Position numbers and translations under genes: made by a program
Shown: in pieces, positions 1 to 8,602 of the stretch
How the letters are laid out: each line of letters opens with the position of its first letter
How positions within the stretch are numbered: the stretch's first letter is position 1
NCBI GenBank assembly: GCA_944383835.1
Contig: CALWRE010000218.1
Location: 1-36,401 of the forward strand
Reading direction: 5' to 3'
DNA: 36,401 nucleotides
Source of the DNA: an uncultured Lachnospiraceae bacterium
GTDB lineage: Bacteria; Bacillota; Clostridia; Lachnospirales; Lachnospiraceae
Notes under the pieces: generated by a model
Databases searched by the model: none
What the model saw: only the letters and a program-made list of their open reading frames with translations
Told to the model about the DNA's origin: nothing

Positions 1-11
1 CTTTTCGATTT

Positions 12-43
12 TTGTGGAAAAATACGCGCAAATCTGCTATACT
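12..43 (+). promoter_or_regulatory. Probable gdpP operon promoter (extended -10)
   Basis: TATACT at 38-43 is preceded by TGC, which makes an extended -10 element. No good -35 lies at 17 bp; the nearest candidate is TTGTGG at 12-17, too far at 20 bp. The site is about 65 bp upstream of the gdpP start, a plausible distance. Confidence 0.45.
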
Positions 44-63
44 GGGCACAATGGGATTATTAT

Positions 64-87
64 GCCAGGCGCGGCAAACGGCCTGGC
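64..87 (+). other. Hairpin in the gdpP leader
   Basis: GCCAGGC at 64-70 is the exact reverse complement of GCCTGGC at 81-87, with a 10-nt loop. It lies in the predicted 5' untranslated region just before the GGGAGG ribosome site at 97-102. No T-run follows, so it is not a simple terminator. Function unknown. Confidence 0.4.
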
Positions 88-108
88 AGAAGAGCCGGGA
101 GGCAGATC

Positions 109-2154
109 ATGAGAAATAGAGAAAAAATGAAAGGGAAAACCCTCCAGTATCTGGGATGGCCGCTGTATTTTGCAATTGCGGTGGCGGTGATGAATATCCT
201 GATGTTTTTCGTTTCGAGAAACGCAGGCTTTGTCATGCTGCCGCTGACGATTTTATGCGCGGCCTCGGCGGCTTTCCTGCTGTGGTACCGAAGAACCAGG
301 CTCCGCCAGGAAATCCTGAGCCTGGCCTCGGATAACGCTCAGATTCAAAACAGGCTGCTCGCCAATATGCCTGCGGCCTGCGGGATTATGAGCAATTCCG
401 GAAAACTGCTCTGGGGAAATGAAAGGCTGTGGGAGCAGACTCCTTTGGACCGGGGAGGGCGCAAGCCGATCTGGTCGGTGATTCCCGAGGTAAAAGAGAA
501 GGATTTCCCGCTGGGGGAGGGGCAGTATATCCGCCATATCCATCTGGGCGAGAGGGATTACCGGCTGGAAATTGAGAACGTCGATATTCCCCAGGAGGTT
601 GTCTCGCCGGATATCCTCGGCCTTCGGAACGACGCGGGAGAGATTTATGCCCTCTACCTCTTTGATGAGACGGAGCAGATGCTCTATAAAAAGGAGAGGG
701 AAAATGAAAAGCTGGTCGTAGGCCTGATCTATCTGGACAACTACGACGAGGTCCTGGAGAGTATCGAGGAAGTCCGCCGCTCCCTTTTAATGGCCTTAAT
801 CGACCGCAAGATCAACCGCTATGTGACCAGGCTCGACGGCCTGATTAAAAAGATTGAGAAGGACAAGTACCTTGTCCTGATTAAGAAGAAATATGTGGCC
901 GATATGCAGGAGGATAAGTTCGGCCTGCTGGAGGATGTAAAGACCGTCAGCATCGGCAACGATATGTCCGTTACCCTAAGCATCGGCCTGGGGATGGGGG
1001 CGGAAAGCTACGGCAAAAACTACGACTATGCCAGGGCGGCCATCGACATGGCCCTGGGCCGCGGCGGAGACCAGGCGGTGATTAAGGATAAGGACAGCAT
1101 CCGCTACTACGGCGGCAAATCCCAGCAGATGGAAAAGAATACCCGCGTCAAGGCCCGTGTCAAGGCCCATGCCCTGCGTGAGCTGATCGAGAACAGCGAT
1201 AAGGTGCTGATTATGGGCCACAGCATCGGCGACGTGGATTCCTTCGGCGGGGCAGTGGGCATCCACAGGATCGCCTTTACCCTGGGCAAAAAGTCCTATA
1301 TCGTAGCCGATACGGTTACTCCCTTGTTAAAGCCGATGCTGGGCCGGGTGCAGTCCCAGCTGGAGACGGAGGAACCTCTCCTGATTTCCGGCGAGGAGGC
1401 CATGGAGATGGCCGATTCCTCGGCGCTGGTGGTAGTGGTGGACGGAAACCGTCCGTCCTATACGGAGTGCCCCGGAATTTTGGCCAAGGGGAGCAATATC
1501 GTGGTCTTAGACCATCATCGCCAGATGGCGGAACGGCTGGACAACGCGGTGCTTTCCTATGTGGAGCCCTATGCCTCCTCTACCTGTGAATTGGTGGCGG
1601 AGATCCTGCAGTATGTGGACGACGATCTGCGCATCAGTTCCGCCGAGGCCGATATCATGTACGCCGGCATCGTGGTGGACACCAATAACTTTGTCAATAA
1701 AACGGGCGTGCGTACCTTTGAGGCGGCCGCTTTCCTGCGGCGCAGCGGAGCCGACGTGGTTCGGGTGCGAAAGCTTCTGCGGGACAATATGGAGGATTAC
1801 AGGGCCAAGGCTGCGGCGGTCAGCACGGCGGAGCTTTTCGGCGGGTCCTTCGCGATAGCGGTCTGCCCTTCCGAGGGGCTCGACAGCCCTACGGTGGTGG
1901 GAGCCCAGGCGGCCAACGAGCTTTTAAACATTGTGGGGGTCAAGGCGTCCTTTGTTCTGACCCAGTACAACAACGTAATTTATATCAGCGCCAGATCCAT
2001 CGATGAGATCAACGTGCAGGTAATCATGGAAAAATTTGGCGGCGGCGGTCATATGACCATCGCCGGAGCCCAGCTGAAAGACTGCTCCGTGGAGGACGCC
2101 AAGGAGCTTGTCAAGGCTACGGTGCTAAAGATGGTAGAGGAAGGAGATATTTAA
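109..2154 (+). CDS. gdpP: Cyclic-di-AMP phosphodiesterase GdpP (YybT family)
   Basis: This membrane protein of 681 residues should hydrolyse c-di-AMP to pApA and so help set osmotic, potassium and cell-wall stress signalling. Two membrane helices lie within residues about 13-60. A PAS-like domain and a degenerate GGDEF domain follow. The C-terminal half is a DHH/DHHA1 phosphodiesterase. Visible metal motifs are H371 with D375 and D377, the DHH triad at 468-470, and GGGGH at 644-648. Length and domain order match the family. The start has GGGAGG six bases upstream. The gene is the first of a gdpP-rplI-dnaB operon, the arrangement known from Bacillus (yybT-rplI-dnaC), and only one base separates it from rplI. 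Confidence 0.96.
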   Translation: MRNREKMKGKTLQYLGWPLYFAIAVAVMNILMFFVSRNAGFVMLPLTILCAASAAFLLWYRRTRLRQEILSLASDNAQIQNRLLANMPAACGIMSNSGKLLWGNERLWEQTPLDRGGRKPIWSVIPEVKEKDFPLGEGQYIRHIHLGERDYRLEIENVDIPQEVVSPDILGLRNDAGEIYALYLFDETEQMLYKKERENEKLVVGLIYLDNYDEVLESIEEVRRSLLMALIDRKINRYVTRLDGLIKKIEKDKYLVLIKKKYVADMQEDKFGLLEDVKTVSIGNDMSVTLSIGLGMGAESYGKNYDYARAAIDMALGRGGDQAVIKDKDSIRYYGGKSQQMEKNTRVKARVKAHALRELIENSDKVLIMGHSIGDVDSFGGAVGIHRIAFTLGKKSYIVADTVTPLLKPMLGRVQSQLETEEPLLISGEEAMEMADSSALVVVVDGNRPSYTECPGILAKGSNIVVLDHHRQMAERLDNAVLSYVEPYASSTCELVAEILQYVDDDLRISSAEADIMYAGIVVDTNNFVNKTGVRTFEAAAFLRRSGADVVRVRKLLRDNMEDYRAKAAAVSTAELFGGSFAIAVCPSEGLDSPTVVGAQAANELLNIVGVKASFVLTQYNNVIYISARSIDEINVQVIMEKFGGGGHMTIAGAQLKDCSVEDAKELVKATVLKMVEEGDI

Positions 2155-2155
2155 G

Positions 2156-2602
2156 ATGCAGGTAGTATTATTGCAGGATGTAAAGAGTTTGGGAAAAAAG
2201 GGAGACGTGGTCAACGTAAAGGACGGCTACGCCAAAAATATGCTTCTGCCCAAGAAGCTGGGCGTGGAGGCCACGGCCAAAAACCTCAATGACCTGAAGC
2301 TGCAGAAGGCCCATGCCGACAAGAAGGCGGCCCAGGCTCTGGCGGAGGCGCAGGCTCTGGCGGAAAAGCTCTCCGCCGGCCCGGTGCAGGTGGCAGTGAA
2401 GATGGGGGCGGGCGGAAAGGCCTTTGGCTCCGTGTCCACGAAGGAGATTGCCGAGGCCATCGGAAAGGACCTGGGCGTGGAAGTGGACAAAAAGAAGATT
2501 GTCCTGGATACCCCCCTCAAGGATGCGGGAGAATATACGGTTTCCGTAAAGCTTCATCCGGAGGTGACCGCGCAGGTGAAGGTGAATGTGGCTGCCCTGT
2601 GA
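2156..2602 (+). CDS. rplI: 50S ribosomal protein L9
   Basis: This 148-residue protein of the large ribosomal subunit binds 23S rRNA near the L1 stalk. The N-terminal region (QVVLLQDVKSLGKKGD, then VNVKDGYAKNMLLP) is the L9 signature. A long charged helix and a C-terminal domain follow, at the usual family length. The ATG comes one base after the gdpP stop codon, and its ribosome site (GGAAGGAG-like) lies in the last gdpP codons, so translational coupling is likely. The position between gdpP and dnaB is conserved in many Firmicutes. Confidence 0.97.
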   Translation: MQVVLLQDVKSLGKKGDVVNVKDGYAKNMLLPKKLGVEATAKNLNDLKLQKAHADKKAAQALAEAQALAEKLSAGPVQVAVKMGAGGKAFGSVSTKEIAEAIGKDLGVEVDKKKIVLDTPLKDAGEYTVSVKLHPEVTAQVKVNVAAL

Positions 2603-2636
2603 CGGCGCAGGAGAAGGATAGCGACAGGAGAGATAG

Positions 2637-4001
2637 ATGGAAGATGCACTGATTAAGAGGATATTGCCTCACAGCACGGAGGCGGAGCAGTCGGTGATCG
2701 GCTCCATGCTGATGGATAAGGAAGCGGTGCTGACGGCCTCGGAGATCATCACGAAGGACGATTTCTATGAGCGGCAGTACGGCGTCATGTTTGAGGCGAT
2801 GGTGGAGCTGTACCAGGAGGGGAAACCCGTGGATCTGGTTACGGTCCAGGACAGGCTGCGTCAGAAGGATATCCCCGAGGAGGTAGGCAGCCCCGAGTTC
2901 GTCCTGGGGCTGATGAATGCCGTATCCACCTCGGCCAACATCCGCTACTATGCACAGATCGTTTATGAAAAGTCGGTGCTTCGCCGGCTGATTCGGCTGA
3001 ACGAGGACATTGCCTCCACCTGCTATGCCGGCAAGGAGAAGGTGGAGGATATTCTGGAGTATACGGAGAAGGCCACCTTTGAGCTGCTGAAAAAGCGGAA
3101 TGCCGGGGATTTCGTGCCGGTTCGCCAGATTGCGCTTGACACCCTGGACCGAATTGAAGCGGCGTCGAAGCTGAAAAGCAGCGTCACCGGTATCCCGACC
3201 GGCTTTGCCGACCTGGATTACCGCCTGTCCGGCCTGCAGAGGTCGGATCTGGTGCTGGTGGCAGCCCGTCCTTCGATGGGCAAGACGGCCTTTGTCCTCA
3301 ACATCGCCCAGTACGCCTGCTTTAAGAAAAACTACTGCGTGGCGATTTTCAGCCTGGAGATGAGCAAGGAACAGCTGATAAACCGTCTCTTTTCGATGGA
3401 GTCGCGGGTTAATTCCCAGTCCCTGCGAACTGGCGACCTGACCGACAGCGAGTGGAGCCAGCTGGTGGAGAGCGTGGGCATGATCGGCAATTCCCGGCTG
3501 ATCATCGACGATACCCCCGGCATTTCCGTTTCGGAGCTGCGCAGCAAGTGCCGCAAGTTTAAGCTGGAGTTCGGCCTGGACATGGTGATGATCGACTATC
3601 TGCAGCTGATGAGCGGGAGCGGTAGGAGCGACAGCCGCCAGCAGGAGGTTTCGGATATCTCCCGCTCCCTAAAGGCCCTGGCCAGGGAGATCGAAGCCCC
3701 GGTGGTGGCCCTGTCCCAGCTGTCCCGCGCCTGTGAATCCCGGCCGGATCACCGGCCGATGCTCTCGGACCTTCGAGAGTCGGGAGCCATCGAGCAGGAC
3801 GCCGACGTGGTAATGTTTCTTTACCGTGACGACTACTATAATAAGGATTCGCCGGATAAAAACATCGCCGAGGTTATTATTGCGAAGCAGAGAAACGGCC
3901 CCATCGGAACGGTGAACCTGGTTTGGCTGCCGGATTACACGAAGTTTGTCAATATGAGCCGGGAAGAACAGATGAAAAGAAGGAATGCCGGAGAGGACTG
4001 A
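2637..4001 (+). CDS. dnaB: Replicative DNA helicase DnaB
   Basis: This 454-residue hexameric 5'-3' helicase unwinds DNA at the replication fork and recruits primase. It has an N-terminal DnaB domain (LPHSTEAEQSVIGSML), a linker, and a RecA-like ATPase domain. Walker A is ARPSMGKTAF with Lys216. Walker B is the MVMIDYLQL stretch, and the LRESGAIEQDADVV stretch is typical of the family (called dnaC in Bacillus). Length is normal and no intein is present. It starts 34 bases after rplI and is the last gene before a strong terminator. Confidence 0.97.
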   Translation: MEDALIKRILPHSTEAEQSVIGSMLMDKEAVLTASEIITKDDFYERQYGVMFEAMVELYQEGKPVDLVTVQDRLRQKDIPEEVGSPEFVLGLMNAVSTSANIRYYAQIVYEKSVLRRLIRLNEDIASTCYAGKEKVEDILEYTEKATFELLKKRNAGDFVPVRQIALDTLDRIEAASKLKSSVTGIPTGFADLDYRLSGLQRSDLVLVAARPSMGKTAFVLNIAQYACFKKNYCVAIFSLEMSKEQLINRLFSMESRVNSQSLRTGDLTDSEWSQLVESVGMIGNSRLIIDDTPGISVSELRSKCRKFKLEFGLDMVMIDYLQLMSGSGRSDSRQQEVSDISRSLKALAREIEAPVVALSQLSRACESRPDHRPMLSDLRESGAIEQDADVVMFLYRDDYYNKDSPDKNIAEVIIAKQRNGPIGTVNLVWLPDYTKFVNMSREEQMKRRNAGED

Positions 4002-4075
4002 CCGCAGGGGAGGAAGAGCCAAACAGCGATACGTTGGCAGCCTTCGCGGAGGTTGACGATTAGAAGCTTGCTTTC

Positions 4076-4112
4076 AGGAATGCAAGAAAACTCTTGCATT
4101 CCTTTTCTTTTT
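4076..4112 (+). terminator. Rho-independent terminator of the gdpP-rplI-dnaB operon
   Basis: A perfect 12-bp stem (4076-4087 with 4092-4103, core GGAATGCAAG / CTTGCATTCC) has a 4-base loop and is followed by a T-rich tract at 4103-4114. Confidence 0.93.
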
Positions 4113-4122
4113 TTGCTATACT
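4094..4122 (+). promoter_or_regulatory. Promoter of the MerR-like gene, overlapping the terminator
   Basis: TTGCAT at 4094-4099 and TATACT at 4117-4122 are separated by exactly 17 bp. The -35 hexamer lies inside the right arm of the dnaB terminator, and the spacer is largely its T-tract. Confidence 0.7.
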
Positions 4123-4126
4123 CGGA

Positions 4127-4145
4127 ATTGTAAAAAAATTACAAT
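4127..4145. promoter_or_regulatory. 19-bp palindrome at the transcription start, candidate operator
   Basis: ATTGTAA at 4127-4133 and TTACAAT at 4139-4145 are perfect inverted repeats around five A residues. The site begins 4 bp after the -10 hexamer and so covers the expected start of transcription. It would suit a repressor, perhaps the downstream MerR-like protein acting on itself (inference). Confidence 0.5.
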
Positions 4146-4191
4146 CATAGAATGGTAGATTCAGCAGGAAGGGAAAGGAGCGTAAGGGAAC

Positions 4192-4845
4192 GTGGCCAGA
4201 TATCTGATTTCGGAGGCGGCCCGTCAGACAGGCGTGGAAGCACATGTATTGCGATACTGGGAAGAGGAACTGGAGCTGGAAATACCAAGGAACGAGCTGG
4301 GGCATCGATACTATACCGAAGAGCATATAGAGATCTTTAATCACATAAAAGAGATGAAGGCGGAGGGCTATCAGCTGAAGGCGATTAAAGAGAGCCTGGC
4401 ACAGGCTGCGGCCGCACGCAGGGCAAGATTAGCACAGAATAATGCATTAGGGGAGGATAGTATGGATACGGTTCTGACAAAGCAGGATGAGGAGCTGGCT
4501 GCGCAGGTGCGAAAGGAGAGGATCGTCGAATTTGAGAGCATTGTCTACGACATTGTGACGGAGGCTCTGCGCAACAACAACGAGCGCCTGGGCCGTGAGG
4601 TAAGCGACCGGGTCGGGGACAAGGTGGTTAAGGAGATGAACTACCTGATGCGGGAAAACGAGGAGCAGATGGAAGAACATTTCCGCAAGCTGGACGACGC
4701 CCTGACCCGCCGCCGCAAGAAGCTGAAGCCGGTCAAGGCAGAGAAGGAGGCGGCAGTTACCAAGGTGACCCGCCTGCCTGTGGTGTCGCAGACGAAAAAG
4801 CGCCGCCGCCTCTTCCACCGCAGGAGAAAGACGACGATTTATTAA
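4192..4845 (+). CDS. MerR-like helix-turn-helix protein
   Basis: This protein has 217 residues. Residues 1-70 form a MerR-type winged helix-turn-helix (YLISEAARQTGVEAHVLRYW, then a RYYTEEHIEIF stretch). The remainder is charged and probably coiled, ending in a very basic tail rich in Arg and Lys. There is no recognisable ligand-binding domain, so it may be an architectural or RacA-like DNA-binding protein and not a drug sensor. The start is GTG with AGGAG about 11 bases upstream. It stands alone, with its own promoter and a candidate autoregulatory palindrome. The target genes are unknown; the reductase gene downstream has a separate promoter. Confidence 0.75.
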   Translation: MARYLISEAARQTGVEAHVLRYWEEELELEIPRNELGHRYYTEEHIEIFNHIKEMKAEGYQLKAIKESLAQAAAARRARLAQNNALGEDSMDTVLTKQDEELAAQVRKERIVEFESIVYDIVTEALRNNNERLGREVSDRVGDKVVKEMNYLMRENEEQMEEHFRKLDDALTRRRKKLKPVKAEKEAAVTKVTRLPVVSQTKKRRRLFHRRRKTTIY

Positions 4846-4886
4846 GGGAAAGACGAATTTTAGAATCCAATGTGAATTTTTGTTTC

Positions 4887-4915
4887 TTGAAGCAGATTCT
4901 CCTCACTGATATACT
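4887..4915 (+). promoter_or_regulatory. Promoter of the first reductase gene
   Basis: TTGAAG at 4887-4892 and TATACT at 4910-4915 are separated by 17 bp, about 48 bases before the start codon. AGGAGG at 4951-4956 is the ribosome site. A short CGTC/GACG inverted repeat around a run of A lies in the leader at about 4927-4942. Confidence 0.75.
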
Positions 4916-4962
4916 CATAACATGGACGTCAAAAAAAAGACGATATTAAAAGGAGGAGAACC

Positions 4963-6831
4963 ATGCAGAAGGAAAAGAAATGCAAAGTAAGATTATTGGC
5001 CTTATGCTTGGCTGCAATGCTGGCATTTTCGGCCTGCACATCTTCGGCGGGAGAGACTCCTGCCGGGGAGGTTTCCACTTCGGGAGCCGCGTCGGAGGAG
5101 ACGGCAGCAGGAGAAGCGGAAACAGCGGCAGAAGGCCAGGAAGTCTCGATTAAGGATGGAACATATATCGGCGAGGCGGAAGGCTATCATGGGACCATCA
5201 CGGTAAATGCGGTAGTTGAAGGCGGAGCAATCACGGATATAGAGATCGAGCACACAGAGACCACTGGCATAGGCGGGGTTGGACTGGAAGTTGCAAAAGA
5301 AAGGGTTTTGGAGGCTCAGACCGTTAATATAGATAATGTCAGCGGAGCTACTATTTCCACGGCTGGCTTTAAAGCGGCCCTGAGAGATATCTTAGAGCAG
5401 GCAGAGGCGGATCCTGCAATCTTTGAGGCGGAGACACCTGCCCCCACGGAAAAAGCAGCCCAGGAGCTGACGGTGGATGTGGTAGTGGCTGGATCGGGAG
5501 TGGCCGGAGAGGCGGCGGCCCTGCAGGCCCTGGAAGAGGGAGCGGAGGTTCTGCTTCTTGAAAAGTGCTCCATTATCGGCGGAACAACCAATGCCTCCGG
5601 CGGAGCTATTATGGCAACCATGAGCCCGTTAAACGAGGAGGCGGGGGACGAATCCGTCGAGATTGCGGACTGGTGGTATGAGAGAGGGGAAGAAAAGGTC
5701 AATTATGATCAGCTTCTGTTCGTTACACAGCAGTCTGGTGAAAATGTAAAGTGGTTGATGGATATGGGCTGGGAGGCCGTTCTTGGCACAGGCGGAGATT
5801 CGGTGAAGGAATGGAGCCATCGTCCTGACGACGGTACTGGAAACAGGCTGGCCAATGGCGGTTATACGGTGGTACAGACGATGAATTCCAAGTTTACGGA
5901 GCTGGGCGGCGTGACCATGACGGATACGCCGGTAACAGAACTGATTATCAATGAAGACGGAGAGGTAACCGGCGTTATTGCGGAGAGCAAAGATACCGTA
6001 TATACGATCACGGCCAGAGGAGGCGTGGTGCTGGCTACCGGAGGCTTTGACAACAGCGAAGAGATGCTTCATGAATATGCCCCTTACGGGGAAGGGACTC
6101 GGCCAGCGGGAGCAAATGCCGGTGATACCGGAGATGCTATCACATTGGCGCTGAGCGCGGGGGCTCAGATCGTAGGGCCTGGATATACGATGCCTTCCTG
6201 GAATTCCATTGACGGCGTATCCAATTATGGGGCCGATGTGGCGTCTCTCCGGTCTGCGGGAAGAGCCATTGAGCTGAATGGCAATATGGAGCGATTCGTT
6301 GATGAAACGGTGACGGCGGAGAAGGAAAAGGCTGCGATGGCAGCGGAGGAAGGCCATGTATTCTATGTTTTGATTGACGGCAACCAGGATCCGGAAATGC
6401 TGGAGGCCCTGGATGCGGCGGTGGAAGGCGGCGTAGTATTTAAGGGAGAAAGCTTGGCTGATATCGCTGAGCAGCTGGGAACCAATGCAGAAAACCTGGA
6501 AGCTACGGTTGCGCACTGGAATGAGATGGCTGAGAATGGAGTAGATGAAGATTTTGGAAATCCCAATATCCAGCCCCTTCAGGAAGGAACCTACTATATG
6601 TGCCGTATCTTTGAGGGAAATACAGGAACCTATGGAGGCCCTCAGATTAACCTGGATTCCGAGGTTCTGCGTCCCGATGGAACCTCGATTCCCGGCCTGT
6701 ACGCTGCCGGCGAGTGCGCCAACGGCGAATTCTATTACCGTGATTATATCTGCGGCGGCAGCTCCCTTTCCATGGGACTGGCCTTTGGCCGGACCGCGGG
6801 CAGGAATGCTGCGGCCCGTGCAGCGGAATAA
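4963..6831 (+). CDS. Secreted FMN-binding and FAD-dependent reductase lipoprotein (fumarate reductase/flavocytochrome c-like)
   Basis: This protein has 622 residues. A lipoprotein signal ends in LAFSAC with Cys25, so it should sit outside the membrane. Residues about 62-145 are an FMN-binding domain with D124-NV-SGAT130, the target motif for covalent FMN attachment by ApbE. From about 170 comes a flavoprotein dehydrogenase domain with the FAD motif G177-S-G-V-A-G182 and a C-terminal FAD segment (IPGLYAAGECANG). Such proteins pass electrons to an organic acceptor in anaerobic respiration. The His and Arg usual in true fumarate reductases near the C terminus are not evident: the matching stretches read GTYGGPQIN and YICGGSSLS. 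The substrate is therefore probably not fumarate. The AraC-type gene follows 20 bases downstream. Confidence 0.88.
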   Translation: MQKEKKCKVRLLALCLAAMLAFSACTSSAGETPAGEVSTSGAASEETAAGEAETAAEGQEVSIKDGTYIGEAEGYHGTITVNAVVEGGAITDIEIEHTETTGIGGVGLEVAKERVLEAQTVNIDNVSGATISTAGFKAALRDILEQAEADPAIFEAETPAPTEKAAQELTVDVVVAGSGVAGEAAALQALEEGAEVLLLEKCSIIGGTTNASGGAIMATMSPLNEEAGDESVEIADWWYERGEEKVNYDQLLFVTQQSGENVKWLMDMGWEAVLGTGGDSVKEWSHRPDDGTGNRLANGGYTVVQTMNSKFTELGGVTMTDTPVTELIINEDGEVTGVIAESKDTVYTITARGGVVLATGGFDNSEEMLHEYAPYGEGTRPAGANAGDTGDAITLALSAGAQIVGPGYTMPSWNSIDGVSNYGADVASLRSAGRAIELNGNMERFVDETVTAEKEKAAMAAEEGHVFYVLIDGNQDPEMLEALDAAVEGGVVFKGESLADIAEQLGTNAENLEATVAHWNEMAENGVDEDFGNPNIQPLQEGTYYMCRIFEGNTGTYGGPQINLDSEVLRPDGTSIPGLYAAGECANGEFYYRDYICGGSSLSMGLAFGRTAGRNAAARAAE

Positions 6832-6851
6832 AACGGGGATATAATACGAAG

Positions 6852-8129
6852 ATGGAAAAACCAATTTATTCCTGGGATATACGGAAAGAAGAAAAGAGGG
6901 TCGTATACTCCAGGATGCGGCTTCTCAACAAAATTGCGGGAGGCATGGACGAGCAGCTGATGTACAGTGAACTGAAGGATCTGGAGATAGATCTTCATTT
7001 CGATTTCTTCAATTGTCATATACTGCTCACGGGGCTTCGCAGAAGGGTTTTAAACCAGATACCAGAGGGGAAATACCGGTATTATGCGATTGCCCCTATG
7101 CTGAACCGCAGGATAAAACGGGAGCTGCAGGCGCTGGGGTTTAATGGGGATTCTTTTTATCATGATATGACCGATGATCTGTGCTTTTTACTGACCTCGG
7201 AAACTAGGGGAAGGATTGATGAAGCGGCTGAGATAGTGCAGCGGATTACCAGTGAAATGCTGGAAGAACATGTGCTGCGAGGAGATGGACGCTTCTGTAC
7301 AGTCACGGCAAAGTCAGAAAGAATCCAAGGATACAGCCAGGTGGAAAAATGGTTTGAACGTCTGCTATATATAAAGGGACTGGATTTTTTTGTGATGAAA
7401 CCGGCGGTGATCGATTGGAACTGGTATGAATCCCGCCGGTGCATGGTAAGCCGGATGGTGATAACAGAAAAGATCAAGAGGTTGGAAAAGGAAATTGTTT
7501 GGAATAGGGGAGCCGACGTAAAAAAAGCGGTTGCAGATGTCTTTTCAAGTCTTCAGGCAGGAATGGATATGACAACTTGCCGGGAAGCAAATATACAGCT
7601 GGAAAATATGTTTTTCCAGATCGAAGATGCCTACCAGATTCAATCTTGTCAGGAACAGTCGGATGAGGAAGTCGTTCGGCCACTGGAAGACTTTGCGGAT
7701 ATCGACGCCTGGGAAGAAGCGGCAGCAGAGAGGGCGTCCCGGCTGGCAAAAGAGATAGATGAAAAGGCCGGCGGCTATCATGATGTAACAAGAGAGGCCC
7801 TTCAATTCATTCACAGACATTACCGCGAAGGAATTACGCAAAAAGAGATTGCGGAGGCGGTCGGCGTAGTTCCGCAGTATTTAAGCAGCCGATTCAATGA
7901 AGAGGTCGGGGCGAGCGTTCCGGAGTATCTGAATCACAGGAGAATAGATAAAGCGAAGGAGCTTTTGGCGAAAACAGATTATAAGGCGGAAAAAATCGCC
8001 CAAATGGTCGGTTTGACAGGTGCAAGTCAGCTGTATCGTCTATTCCGGAAATATGAGGGGTGTACGGCGGGAGAATACCGAAAAAATATGCGAGAGCAGA
8101 ATATGCAAAGGCAGAATATACAGAGATAA
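6852..8129 (+). CDS. AraC-family transcriptional regulator
   Basis: This protein has 425 residues. The C-terminal 100 or so residues contain two helix-turn-helix motifs of the AraC/XylS type (ITQKEIAEAVGVVPQYLSSR, then KIAQMVGLTGASQLYRLFRK). The long N-terminal part has no domain I recognise and no clear receiver or cupin motif. It starts 20 bases after the reductase gene with no terminator between them, so the two are probably co-transcribed, and the regulator likely senses the acceptor or controls the reductase (inference). A bidirectional terminator follows. Confidence 0.85.
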   Translation: MEKPIYSWDIRKEEKRVVYSRMRLLNKIAGGMDEQLMYSELKDLEIDLHFDFFNCHILLTGLRRRVLNQIPEGKYRYYAIAPMLNRRIKRELQALGFNGDSFYHDMTDDLCFLLTSETRGRIDEAAEIVQRITSEMLEEHVLRGDGRFCTVTAKSERIQGYSQVEKWFERLLYIKGLDFFVMKPAVIDWNWYESRRCMVSRMVITEKIKRLEKEIVWNRGADVKKAVADVFSSLQAGMDMTTCREANIQLENMFFQIEDAYQIQSCQEQSDEEVVRPLEDFADIDAWEEAAAERASRLAKEIDEKAGGYHDVTREALQFIHRHYREGITQKEIAEAVGVVPQYLSSRFNEEVGASVPEYLNHRRIDKAKELLAKTDYKAEKIAQMVGLTGASQLYRLFRKYEGCTAGEYRKNMREQNMQRQNIQR

Positions 8130-8171
8130 AATATACGGAAAATCACGGAAACAAAAGAAGCGAACGCATAG

Positions 8172-8214
8172 AAAAGAAGAAGGCAGGTGAGGCATTCACC
8201 TGTCTTCTTCTTTT
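8172..8214. terminator. Bidirectional terminator between convergent genes
   Basis: A 17-bp stem (8174-8190 with 8196-8212, one G-T pair) has the 5-base loop GGCAT. A T-run follows on the plus strand and the complementary A-run precedes it, so it can end both the AraC gene and the minus-strand ferredoxin gene. Confidence 0.9.
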
Positions 8215-8241
8215 GGCAGTTGGTTTTGTCAACCTCTTAGG

Positions 8242-8412
8242 TTACTCGGCCTCAGGAGCGCCTACCGGGCAGGTAGAAGCGCAGGCACCGCAGTCGATGC
8301 AGGTATCCGCGTCGATTACGTACTTGTCGTCGCCCTGGGAGATTGCGCCCACGGGACATCCGTCCGCACATGCGCCGCAGGAAATGCAAGCATCCGAAAT
8401 CTTGTATGCCAT
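8242..8412 (-). CDS. Small 2[4Fe-4S] ferredoxin
   Basis: This 56-residue cytoplasmic electron carrier begins MAYKISDACISCGAC. It has two classical cluster motifs: Cys9, 12, 15 and 19, then Cys38, 41, 44 and 48, each CxxCxxCxxxCP. Such clostridial ferredoxins serve pyruvate:ferredoxin oxidoreductase, hydrogenase and Rnf. Its ATG has AAGGAGG about eight bases upstream and a clear promoter. It is monocistronic and converges on the AraC-type gene. It is far shorter than typical ORF cut-offs but the cysteine pattern is unambiguous. Confidence 0.97.
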   Translation of the reverse strand: MAYKISDACISCGACADGCPVGAISQGDDKYVIDADTCIDCGACASTCPVGAPEAE

Positions 8413-8464
8413 ACTGAAATCCTCCTTCTAAATGCTGATAGATTAAGCGTTTTCGCCTGTCTTC

Positions 8465-8493
8465 ATTGTATTACAAAAAAAACGGGAATTCAA
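8465..8493 (-). promoter_or_regulatory. Ferredoxin promoter
   Basis: Read on the minus strand, TTGAAT (8493-8488) and TACAAT (8470-8465) are separated by 17 bp and lie about 55 bases upstream of the ferredoxin start. Confidence 0.75.
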
Positions 8494-8602
8494 GTATAAA
8501 AACAGATACACAGTTGAAAACAGATGAAGGAAATATGTGGCAAAATGGCCAATATTTTTTGATAAAACCCAGCATATCTTCGGCAAAACACCGAAAATAT
8601 AG

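Noticed and set aside
4127-4145. GlnR/TnrA-type operator
   Set aside because: The palindrome has TGTAA and TTACA halves but only 5 bp between them; the GlnR/TnrA consensus needs 7 bp.
5629-6864. A 411-residue open frame on the minus strand
   Set aside because: It lies antisense to the reductase gene, which has clear domains and a good ribosome site; the antisense frame shows no domain and is a codon-bias shadow.
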